A DNA stretch of 6,519 nt, from the NCBI GenBank assembly GCA_027858635.1, contig JAQICG010000270.1:1-6519 (forward strand), written 5' to 3'. This DNA is from Gammaproteobacteria bacterium. GTDB lineage: Bacteria > Pseudomonadota > Gammaproteobacteria > SZUA-229. Made by a program: the position numbers and the translations under genes. Below are positions 1-6,234 of the stretch, one piece after another; the first letter of the stretch is position 1, and every line of letters starts with the position of its first letter. A model generated the notes under the pieces. It searched no databases and had not been told where the DNA came from. It saw nothing but the letters and a program-made list of their open reading frames with translations.

Positions 1-1685
1 CCCTTCTTCTCCACGGTCAGCAAGCCTTTCTGGATGGCCACATAGGGAATGGCATTGACCAGATCGCGCAAGGTCACGCCCGGCTGCATTTCACCCTTGA
101 AGCGCACCAGCACCGATTCGGGCATGTCCAGGGGCATCACCCCCAATGCCGCGGCAAAAGCGACCAGGCCGGAGCCCGCCGGAAAACTGATGCCCAGGGG
201 AAAACGGGTGTGCGAATCGCCGCCGGTGCCGACGGTATCCGGCAGTATCATCCGATTCAGCCAGGAGTGAATAATGCCGTCGCCAGGACGCAGCGAGACA
301 CCACCGCGCGTCTGCATGAAATCAGGCAGTTCGTGCTGTAGATTTACATCCACCGGCTTGGGATAGGCGGCGGTATGGCAAAAACTCTGCATGACCAGAT
401 CCGCTGAAAAACCTAAGCAGGCCAGCTCTTTCAGCTCATCGCGGGTCATCGCGCCGGTGGTGTCCTGTGAACCTACGGTGGTCATCTTCGGCTCGCAATA
501 GGTGCCGGGGCGAACCCCTTCAACGCCACAGGCCTTGCCGACGATTTTCTGCGCCTGGGTGAAACCTTTGCCCGTATCTACGGCGGTTTCCGGTCTCAGG
601 AAAACCTCGGAGGGAATTTCACCCAGCAGGGTTCTGGCTCGATCGGTTAAACCCCGGCCAATGATCAGCGGAATACGGCCATTGGCACGCATCTCATCGG
701 GCATGGTCGTGGGGCGCAATTCAAACTTGCAGATCTCTTCACCGGCCTCGCTCAGAATGACACCGTCATAAGGACGGATGCGAATCACATCGCCGGTTTG
801 CATGTTGTCGACATCGCACTCAATGGGCAGAGCGCCTGAGTCTTCTGCGGTGTTAAAGAAAATGGGCGCAATCTTACTACCCAGAATGACGCCGCCTTCA
901 TGCTTATTGGGTACAAAAGGAATTTCATCGCCGAGGTGCCAGAGCACCGAATTAATCGCCGATTTTCTCGAAGAACCGGTTCCCACTACGTCACCGACAT
1001 AGGCCACCGGGTGTCCCTTTTCTTTTAAATCATTGATGGTTTCAACGGGGCTTTTAGGCTCATTGGCCATTTTGCTCACCAACATGGACTTGGCGTGCAA
1101 TGGAATATCAGGACGACTCCAGGCTTCGGTTGCAGGAGATAAATCATCGGTATTAGTCTCACCGGGCACCTTATAGACAGTCACGGTGATCTCTTCGGCC
1201 ATTTTGGGCTGGGAAGTAAACCATTCCGCATCCGCCCAGGAGCGAATCACACGCGCGGCGTATTCATTACCGGCCCCCATTTTGTCGGCAACATCGTGAA
1301 AGGCGTCATAAATAAGCAGGGTATGCGACAGCGCGCTGGCGGCAGCAGCGGTGGTGGTTTCAATATCCAGCAATTCAATCAGGGGCTGGATGTTATAACC
1401 GCCCAACATGGTGCCGAGCAGCTCTGTGGCACGAACCGGAGAGATTAGTTCGCAAGAGGTGTTGCCACGGGCGACATCGGCCAGAAACGCCGCTTTCACA
1501 TAAGCCGCCTGATCGACGCCACAGGGAACGCGCTGAACCAGCAAATCCATCAGGAAATCGGCTTCACCCGCAGGTGGATTTTTAATCAGTTCGATCAGTT
1601 CAGCCACCTGCTCAGCATTCAGCGGCAAAGGCGGTAGCTCTTCTGATTGACGTTCTGCGACATGTTTGCGATAAGACTCAAGCAC
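1..1685 (-). CDS. acnB: Aconitate hydratase B / 2-methylisocitrate dehydratase, N-terminal 561 residues (runs off left edge)
   Basis: AcnB interconverts citrate and isocitrate in the TCA cycle in the cytoplasm; the family can also dehydrate 2-methylisocitrate. I translated most of the region, and it aligns from memory with E. coli AcnB throughout, with no stop or frameshift seen. The start is GTG (1683-1685), giving V/M-LESYRKHVAER, with GGGG seven bases upstream as a weak ribosome site; no in-frame ATG lies just upstream. Residues 1 to about 160 form the HEAT-like domain unique to AcnB, followed by the swivel domain with GTGSSRKS at 235-242. The catalytic core begins near TVGSQDTTG (403-411) and includes GGDSHTR (488-494), a substrate-binding segment. 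The window ends after LLTVEKKG. The family is about 865 residues long, so roughly 300 residues, including the three cysteines that ligate the [4Fe-4S] cluster, lie outside. The gene has its own promoter and follows the iscR terminator. Confidence 0.97.
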   Translation of the reverse strand, partial: MLESYRKHVAERQSEELPPLPLNAEQVAELIELIKNPPAGEADFLMDLLVQRVPCGVDQAAYVKAAFLADVARGNTSCELISPVRATELLGTMLGGYNIQPLIELLDIETTTAAAASALSHTLLIYDAFHDVADKMGAGNEYAARVIRSWADAEWFTSQPKMAEEITVTVYKVPGETNTDDLSPATEAWSRPDIPLHAKSMLVSKMANEPKSPVETINDLKEKGHPVAYVGDVVGTGSSRKSAINSVLWHLGDEIPFVPNKHEGGVILGSKIAPIFFNTAEDSGALPIECDVDNMQTGDVIRIRPYDGVILSEAGEEICKFELRPTTMPDEMRANGRIPLIIGRGLTDRARTLLGEIPSEVFLRPETAVDTGKGFTQAQKIVGKACGVEGVRPGTYCEPKMTTVGSQDTTGAMTRDELKELACLGFSADLVMQSFCHTAAYPKPVDVNLQHELPDFMQTRGGVSLRPGDGIIHSWLNRMILPDTVGTGGDSHTRFPLGISFPAGSGLVAFAAALGVMPLDMPESVLVRFKGEMQPGVTLRDLVNAIPYVAIQKGLLTVEKK

Positions 1686-1719
1686 GTGTATTCCCCAATA
1701 TGCAAATAAAAAGGAGCGT

Positions 1720-1748
1720 ATTATAGCTTTTGCCGACGCCAGTCACAA
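1720..1748 (-). promoter_or_regulatory. Predicted sigma70-type promoter of acnB
   Basis: On the minus strand TTGTGA (1743-1748) is followed after exactly 17 bases by a perfect TATAAT (1720-1725). The -35 box matches the consensus TTGACA at four of six positions. Transcription would begin near 1713, leaving a leader of about 28 bases before the GTG start of acnB. The -35 box shares bases 1747-1748 with the T-run of the upstream terminator. This is a prediction from sequence; no operator is obvious beside it. Confidence 0.75.
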
Positions 1749-1774
1749 AAAAAGCCCGCTATTGCGGGCTTTTT
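1747..1774 (-). terminator. Rho-independent terminator after iscR (symmetric, could work both ways)
   Basis: A GC-rich stem, GCCCGC (1754-1759) pairing with GCGGGC (1764-1769) across a TATT loop (1760-1763), is extended by flanking A/T pairs. Read on the minus strand it ends in seven Ts (1753 down to 1747), which suits the end of the iscR transcript. The plus strand also has a T-rich tail (1770-1780), so the structure could act in either direction, but no plus-strand gene is present to use it. Confidence 0.88.
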
Positions 1775-1780
1775 ATTTTT

Positions 1781-1856
1781 AAAAGTCTAATTTAGTGTGC
1801 AAATTCAATAGATTCTGTCATTCATCCTTATAAAAGATAAAACAAATTAGACTTTT
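1781..1856. repeat. Perfect 13-bp inverted repeat with a 50-base spacer
   Basis: AAAAGTCTAATTT at 1781-1793 is the exact reverse complement of AAATTAGACTTTT at 1844-1856. The right arm begins seven bases beyond the iscR stop codon and the left arm lies just before the strong terminator, so the iscR 3' untranslated region could fold into a long AT-rich stem. The interval holds no gene I can support. It could be an RNA structure, a weak accessory terminator or the remnant of a tiny mobile element; I see no clear target-site duplication. Confidence 0.7.
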
Positions 1857-1863
1857 TGCAGAG

Positions 1864-2358
1864 TTAAACCAGACCCTGACTAATGGCTTCAGCCTGTTTA
1901 CGCGCTAAAACGAAACGGCCGATGCTCTTGTCACGCTGCATGGACAGCTCGGGGATACCGGGACGATCTACAAATTGTGCCAGCGTGATACCGTCCAGAA
2001 AAAGGTACAAACGATCACTCAGATCAGACCACAGCTCATGAGTCAGGCAACGCTCGCCCTGCTGACAGTCGGCTTCGCCTTTGCAGTTGGTAACATCGAC
2101 CTTTTCATCGACAGCGCGAATAATCTGAGCAACAGTGATTTTATTGGCAGGCTGAGCCAGTCGGTATCCACCACCTGGACCGCGTACACCTTTTACCAGC
2201 CCTGCTTTACGTAAATTCGAGAATAACTGCTCAAGGTAAGAAAGTGAAATACCCTGGCATTGTGAAATGTCACCCAATGTTACAGGACCTGCTTTATCGT
2301 GGATTGCCAAATCCAACATTGCTGTAACGCTGTAACGGCCTTTTGTAGATAATTTCAT
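1864..2358 (-). CDS. iscR: IscR-type Rrf2-family iron-sulfur cluster transcriptional regulator (164 aa)
   Basis: IscR senses iron-sulfur cluster supply: the [2Fe-2S] form represses cluster-assembly genes, while the apo form also acts at a second class of sites. I start it at ATG 2356-2358, giving MKLSTKGRYSVTAMLDLA, which matches the family's N-terminus; an upstream in-frame TTG (2371-2373) would add five unneeded residues. A winged helix-turn-helix occupies about residues 1-80. It includes SLSYLEQLF (38-46), where E43 is the position linked in E. coli to discrimination between site types, and VRGPGGGY (58-65), which forms the wing. The cluster ligands C92, C98, C104 and H107 are all present at E. 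coli numbering, which favours IscR over NsrR or cluster-free Rrf2 proteins. An additional C34 is visible. The usual iscSUA genes are absent: a terminator and then acnB follow. The gene has its own promoter and a possible autoregulatory site. Confidence 0.94.
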   Translation of the reverse strand: MKLSTKGRYSVTAMLDLAIHDKAGPVTLGDISQCQGISLSYLEQLFSNLRKAGLVKGVRGPGGGYRLAQPANKITVAQIIRAVDEKVDVTNCKGEADCQQGERCLTHELWSDLSDRLYLFLDGITLAQFVDRPGIPELSMQRDKSIGRFVLARKQAEAISQGLV

Positions 2359-2386
2359 AATATTCAACCCCAAAATTTAAATTTCT

Positions 2387-2410
2387 ATAATTAACATAGT
2401 TTACGGCTAT
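2387..2410 (-). promoter_or_regulatory. Candidate (degenerate) type 1 IscR operator
   Basis: Directly downstream of the iscR -10 box, the minus strand begins with ATAGCCG, which fits all seven positions of the left half of the E. coli type 1 consensus ATASYYG. It ends in TTAATTAT, which fits the right half only loosely and one base closer than normal. The position over the start site is where an autorepressor would bind. A small perfect dyad, CATAG/CTATG with a 7-base spacer (2395-2411), overlaps it and could equally be the real signal. The match was made by eye and the central positions fit poorly. Confidence 0.35.
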
Positions 2411-2411
2411 G

Positions 2412-2441
2412 ATTGTATGAATTACCCATGAAAACAGTCAA
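2412..2441 (-). promoter_or_regulatory. Predicted sigma70-type promoter of iscR
   Basis: On the minus strand TTGACT (2436-2441) and TACAAT (2412-2417) are separated by 18 bases, each matching the consensus at five of six positions. The expected start of transcription is near 2405, about 47 bases before the ATG of iscR. The leader is very AT-rich and includes a 12-base palindrome, AAATTTAAATTT, at 2373-2384. The only ribosome-site candidate is GGGG nine bases before the ATG. Confidence 0.7.
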
Positions 2442-2475
2442 GAATAGGTTACATTACTTTACAATTGACAAGGAT

Positions 2476-2505
2476 AATCAGGCTTAATTCCCTAAAAACC
2501 TGATT
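2476..2505. other. Weak hairpin between yejF and iscR
   Basis: AATCAGG (2476-2482) and CCTGATT (2499-2505) are perfect 7-base inverted arms around a 16-base spacer, beginning 22 bases beyond the yejF stop codon. On the minus strand the stem is not followed by a T-run, so it is a poor intrinsic terminator for the yej operon; on the plus strand it is followed by TTTATT. It may protect the 3' end of the yej mRNA, act as a weak terminator, or be chance. Confidence 0.35.
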
Positions 2506-2526
2506 TTATTGATGAAGAATAGCTTG

Positions 2527-4065
2527 TTACGGATAAATGGCTGCCTGTGCCAGCGCTTTGGTGTATCCCTGCTGAGGTTGATCCAACACTTCGTTGACCA
2601 GACCCTGTTCGACAATTTTACCCTCTTTCATAACTATAACACGATGGGACATAGCCCGAATCACCCTTAAATCATGGCTGATGAAGATATAGCTCAGGCC
2701 ATGTTTTTTCTGCAAATTGGCAAGCAGGCTCAGCACCTGCTTCTGCACCGAAACATCCAGCGCGCTGGTTGGCTCATCCAGCAACATCACCTCCGGCTCG
2801 AGAATGACCGCCCTGGCAACGGCAATACGCTGGCGCTGCCCACCTGAAAACTCGTGCGGATAGCGCCATAACACCTCTTTACCCAGCCCCACATCCTCCA
2901 GCACCGTATATATTCGAGCCATTCTCTGCGCCTGATTCAGCTCGGGGAAATGCAGTTTCAGGCCTTCGCTGATGATTTGTTCCACCGTCATGCGCGGCGA
3001 GAGGGATGAAAACGGGTCCTGAAAAACCACCTGGAAGTGACGCCGCAGAGGCCTGATCTCTTTTTCACGAAATCCGGATATTTTATCCTTGCCGAAATAG
3101 ATATCCCCCGTGGAGCCGGTCAGGCGCAACAAAGCCATGCCCAGAGTGGTTTTGCCGGAGCCGGATTCTCCGACGATGCCCAGCGTTTCGCCCTTGTGCA
3201 GTGTGAGACTGATATCGTCCACCGCCTTGACCACATCGATCTGACGCTTGAAGAAACCCTTATAGATGGGAAAATGGCAGCGCACATTGACGGCCTTCAC
3301 CACCATTTCGGAGGACGGCTCGATCTCAACAATGCGATAATCGGGCTCGCTCTGCAACAGATATTGGGTATATTCGTGCTGGGGTCGGCTGAAAATATCA
3401 GCGGTCTCGCCCTGCTCTACAATTTTCCCCTGCTGCATCACGCATACTCGCTGCGCGTAGCGTCTGACCAGATTCAGGTCATGGGTGATGAACAGCACTG
3501 ACATGTCGAATTCCTTTTTCAGATCGACCAGCAGGTCAAGAATCTGCTGCTGAATGGTGACATCGAGCGCGGTGGTTGGCTCATCGGCAATCAGCAATGC
3601 CGGTTTGCAGGCCAGCGCCATCGCAATCATGACGCGCTGCCGCTGGCCGCCGGAGAGGGCGTGGGGAAAACTGTTGAGCTGGCGTTCCGCACCGCGAATG
3701 CCGACTCTGTCCAGCAGCTCTATGGACCGCTGCCTGACTTCGGCTTTACTCAAACTGGTATGCAGCAGCAGAACCTCCTCAATCTGTGCACCCACGGTGG
3801 ATACCGGATTGAGTGAACTCATGGGCTCCTGAAATATCATGGAGATGTCACTGCCCCTGATCGCCTGCATAGCCTTATCGCTCAATGTCATCAGATCCTT
3901 TGACTGGCCATTGTGCTGATAGATAATTTTGCCATCGGGATAGTGCACTCGCCTTTCATCGTGCAGCTTTAATAGCGAAAGTGCGGTCACCGATTTCCCG
4001 GAACCGGATTCACCGACGATGGCCAGCGTTTCGCCCTGATTGACGGCAAAGCTGACATCGCGCAC
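2527..4065 (-). CDS. yejF: Peptide/microcin C-type ABC importer, double ATP-binding protein YejF (intact part; natural N-terminus cut off by an in-frame TAG)
   Basis: YejF is the cytoplasmic energy subunit of YejABEF: one chain with two nucleotide-binding domains that drive substrate uptake through YejB and YejE. In E. coli the system imports the peptide-nucleotide antibiotic microcin C. Numbered from this GTG (512 residues), domain 1 has Walker A GESGSGKS (18-25), the Q-loop FQE (78-80), LSGGQ (137-141), Walker B with DE at 161-162, and the switch histidine 195. Domain 2 has GESGSGKT (299-306), FQD (348-350), FSGGQ (406-410), Walker B with DE at 430-431, and histidine 464. All motifs are intact. 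The evolutionary start is ATG 4132-4134, four bases after the yejE stop, but a TAG at 4069-4071 interrupts that frame at codon 22. Starting at GTG 4063-4065 would lose the first beta strand and the aromatic A-loop residue that stacks on adenine. A GGGGA lies ten bases before this GTG, so reinitiation is possible. Expression and activity are uncertain; identity is not. Confidence 0.9.
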   Translation of the reverse strand: MRDVSFAVNQGETLAIVGESGSGKSVTALSLLKLHDERRVHYPDGKIIYQHNGQSKDLMTLSDKAMQAIRGSDISMIFQEPMSSLNPVSTVGAQIEEVLLLHTSLSKAEVRQRSIELLDRVGIRGAERQLNSFPHALSGGQRQRVMIAMALACKPALLIADEPTTALDVTIQQQILDLLVDLKKEFDMSVLFITHDLNLVRRYAQRVCVMQQGKIVEQGETADIFSRPQHEYTQYLLQSEPDYRIVEIEPSSEMVVKAVNVRCHFPIYKGFFKRQIDVVKAVDDISLTLHKGETLGIVGESGSGKTTLGMALLRLTGSTGDIYFGKDKISGFREKEIRPLRRHFQVVFQDPFSSLSPRMTVEQIISEGLKLHFPELNQAQRMARIYTVLEDVGLGKEVLWRYPHEFSGGQRQRIAVARAVILEPEVMLLDEPTSALDVSVQKQVLSLLANLQKKHGLSYIFISHDLRVIRAMSHRVIVMKEGKIVEQGLVNEVLDQPQQGYTKALAQAAIYP

Positions 4066-4068
4066 CGC

Positions 4069-4134
4069 CTAAATATCCCCGCCCTGGGTTTTGAAAGTTA
4101 CGCTGAGATTTTCTACCTGAAGGAGCTTATGCAT
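4069..4134 (-). pseudogene. yejF: Detached N-terminal codons of yejF ending in a premature TAG
   Basis: From ATG 4132-4134 the frame reads MHKLLQVENLSVTF and continues to GGDI, then meets TAG. After it the same frame goes on as A-VRDVSFAVNQGE into the Walker A motif. The 21 residues are the standard opening of an oligopeptide-type ATPase domain, with the A-loop aromatic at F14, so the original start and frame are clear. A single C-to-T change from CAG (glutamine) would explain the stop. The ATG lies four bases after the yejE TAA with no strong ribosome site, which suggests coupling to yejE translation. Confidence 0.85.
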
Positions 4135-4138
4135 GATA

Positions 4139-5170
4139 TTAATTTTTTCGGGTGTCCATGGCTTCACGCAGTGCTTCACCGATAAAGATCAGCAGCATCA
4201 AGGTTCCCACCAGCACCACAAAGGCGCCCAATGACAACCACCAGGCTTCGATATTCTCTTTGCCCTGGGACAGCAGTTCGCCAAGACTCGGGGTCGTCGG
4301 CGGCACTCCCAGTCCCAGAAAATCCAGGCTGGTCAGGGCCAGAATCGAACCGCTGATGCGGAACGGTAAAAAAGTAATCACCGGGGTCAGACTGTTGGGT
4401 AGCAGATGGTGCCGCATGATGGCAAAGTCACTCAAGCCCATGGCTTTGGCAGCGCGTACATAATCCATGTTTCTGCCGCGCAGAAATTCGGCGCGCACAT
4501 AATCAGATAGGCCCATCCAGCCAAACAGGGAGAGTAAAACCAGCAGCAACCAGATACTGGGCTGAAAAATTGAAGCGAAAATAATCAGCAGATACAGTTC
4601 CGGCATCGATGACCAGACTTCGATAACACGCTGCATGAACAGATCGATTTTCCCCGAGAAATAACCCTGTATGGCACCCATGAAAATGCCGATAACCACG
4701 CCCAGTGCGGTGAGGGCAAAAGCAAATAGAACCGATAACCTGAAACCATAAACCAGCCGGCTCAACACATCGCGGCCACGATCATCGGTGCCGATAAGAT
4801 TATCCGACGAAGGCGGCGCAGGATTGGCCGCATCGCTGGTAAAATTGATGGTGTTATAGCTGAATCTAACCGGCGGGTCGATGACCCAGTTATCACCCTG
4901 CGTGATCCGTTCACGCACATACTCGTCGGTGTAATCGGCCTCGGTTTCAAAATCTCCGCCGAACGTAGTTTCGGGATAGGAGACCAGAAAGGGAACATAA
5001 TAGTCGTCCTGATAATTGACCAGCAGCGGTTTGTCATTAAACAGAACCTCTGCAAACAGACTCAATATGAATAATATACTGAATAGCCACAGGCTGACAT
5101 AGCCACGTCGACTGCCCTTGAAACGCAGCCATGAACGCTGCCCGGGGGTGATGTAGAAATCCTTGTTCAT
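4139..5170 (-). CDS. yejE: Peptide/microcin C-type ABC importer, inner-membrane permease YejE
   Basis: YejE is one of two permeases forming the inner-membrane channel of the YejABEF importer. At 343 residues it matches the E. coli protein (about 341) along its length, including FNDKPLLV after the first membrane segment. Membrane segments fall near residues 24-44, 144-166, 190-218 (probably two), 262-285 and 313-333. Between the first and second is a long periplasmic insert (about 45-125) typical of YejE, followed by the OppC/DppC-type signature IGTDDRGRDVLSRLVYG (126-142). The cytoplasmic coupling (EAA) loop is at about 227-258, with E228, RAA (239-241) and G245; it docks onto YejF. The ATG starts four bases after the yejB TGA, and the only ribosome-site-like bases (GAGG) overlap that stop, suggesting translational coupling. 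Confidence 0.96.
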   Translation of the reverse strand: MNKDFYITPGQRSWLRFKGSRRGYVSLWLFSILFILSLFAEVLFNDKPLLVNYQDDYYVPFLVSYPETTFGGDFETEADYTDEYVRERITQGDNWVIDPPVRFSYNTINFTSDAANPAPPSSDNLIGTDDRGRDVLSRLVYGFRLSVLFAFALTALGVVIGIFMGAIQGYFSGKIDLFMQRVIEVWSSMPELYLLIIFASIFQPSIWLLLVLLSLFGWMGLSDYVRAEFLRGRNMDYVRAAKAMGLSDFAIMRHHLLPNSLTPVITFLPFRISGSILALTSLDFLGLGVPPTTPSLGELLSQGKENIEAWWLSLGAFVVLVGTLMLLIFIGEALREAMDTRKN

Positions 5171-5174
5171 AGCC

Positions 5175-6227
5175 TCAACGATCCACCGACTCGAAATGAA
5201 TGCGCGGGTCGATCAGCACGTAACTGATATCGGCCAGCAGTTTCGCCACCAGCCCCAACAGGGTAAACAGAAAAAGTGAACCCAGCACCACCGGGTAATC
5301 GCGCTTCAGCACCGACTCGTAAGACAGTAGCCCTAAACCATCCAGAGAAAAAATGGTTTCGATCAGCAGACTGCCGGTAAAAAAAGCACCGATGAATGCC
5401 GCCGGAAATCCGGTCACCAGCGGAATCATGGCATTTCTGAAAACATGACGGTACAGCACCGTGTTTTCAGATAGACCCTTGGCGCGAGCGGTCAGCACAT
5501 ACTGTTTTCTAATCTCTTCGATAAAACTGTTTTTGGTCAGCATGGTCATCACCGCAAAGCTGCCGATCACCGAGGCGATAATCGGCAGCACCATATGCCA
5601 GAGATAATCGAGAATCTTGTCACCCCAGGAGAGGGTTTCCCAGTTGTCCGAGACCAGGCCGCGTAGCGGGAAGACATCGAAAAAACTGCCGCCGCCGAAA
5701 AAAACCAGCAGGGTGATGCCCAGCACAAAGCCAGGTATGGAGTAACCGATTAGAATTAAAGTGCTGCTGGCAACATCAAAAAAACTGCCATCACGCACCG
5801 CTTTGGCAATGCCCAGAGGGATGCAGGTGAGGTATACGATAAAGAAGGTCCACACCCCCAGGCTGATCGAGACCGGAAGCTTGGAAGCCATCAGATCGAT
5901 CACCGAGCGGTTATGAAAATAACTGTCGCCAAAATCAAAACGCATGTAATTGCCAAGCATGGTGGTAAAGCGTTCGTACACCGGTTTATCGAAACCATAA
6001 AGCTCGCGTATTTCCCTGATGTATTCCTCGTCCAGACCTGTGGCCCCGCGGTACAGTCCCTGGGTTCCGCTACTGGCCTCGCCGCTGACAGTGTTGCCTT
6101 CCAGCTGACTGACCAGCTGCTCGACCGGACCACCGGGGACAAACTGAGTTACCGCAAAAGTAATCAGCATGACGCCGAACAGTGTCGGGATCATCAATAA
6201 CAGGCGTTTAAGAATGTAGGCGAACAT
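5175..6227 (-). CDS. yejB: Peptide/microcin C-type ABC importer, inner-membrane permease YejB
   Basis: YejB is the OppB/DppB-like partner of YejE. The 350-residue protein is close to E. coli YejB (about 364) and shares long blocks: RRLLLMIPTLFGV-type first membrane segment (about 6-29), VPGGPVEQ (30-37), YGFDKPVYERF (77-87), RFDFGDS (96-102), FPLRGLVS (186-193) and a DPRI-type end. Further membrane segments lie near 120-143, 154-177, 211-232, 268-290 and 312-336. The coupling loop (about 237-267) has the family's AxxxG-like pattern TARAKG (246-251) and ends HVFRNAM. The region 42-62 is shorter and more serine/glycine-rich than in E. coli and varies in the family. The ATG follows the yejA stop by seven bases with no good ribosome site, so coupling to yejA is likely. 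Confidence 0.96.
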   Translation of the reverse strand: MFAYILKRLLLMIPTLFGVMLITFAVTQFVPGGPVEQLVSQLEGNTVSGEASSGTQGLYRGATGLDEEYIREIRELYGFDKPVYERFTTMLGNYMRFDFGDSYFHNRSVIDLMASKLPVSISLGVWTFFIVYLTCIPLGIAKAVRDGSFFDVASSTLILIGYSIPGFVLGITLLVFFGGGSFFDVFPLRGLVSDNWETLSWGDKILDYLWHMVLPIIASVIGSFAVMTMLTKNSFIEEIRKQYVLTARAKGLSENTVLYRHVFRNAMIPLVTGFPAAFIGAFFTGSLLIETIFSLDGLGLLSYESVLKRDYPVVLGSLFLFTLLGLVAKLLADISYVLIDPRIHFESVDR

Positions 6228-6234
6228 GGGAAGC

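Noticed and set aside
49..1002. Three plus-strand open frames opposite acnB
   Set aside because: They lie antisense to a clearly recognised AcnB reading frame, resemble no known family and have no ribosome-site or promoter support.
1792..1821. A nine-codon minus-strand frame (MTESIEFAH) after iscR, preceded by AAGGA
   Set aside because: The ribosome-site spacing is too short, the stop falls inside the inverted repeat arm, and such a short frame is expected by chance. Only conservation in relatives would revive it.
1975..2214. Plus-strand open frame opposite iscR
   Set aside because: It is the complement of conserved IscR sequence and has no coding features of its own.
2359..2373. Upstream TTG start for IscR adding five residues
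   Set aside because: The ATG at 2356-2358 gives exactly the family N-terminus and puts the cluster cysteines at the standard positions 92, 98 and 104.
3037..3832. Two plus-strand open frames opposite yejF
   Set aside because: They are shadows of the conserved YejF ATPase domains.
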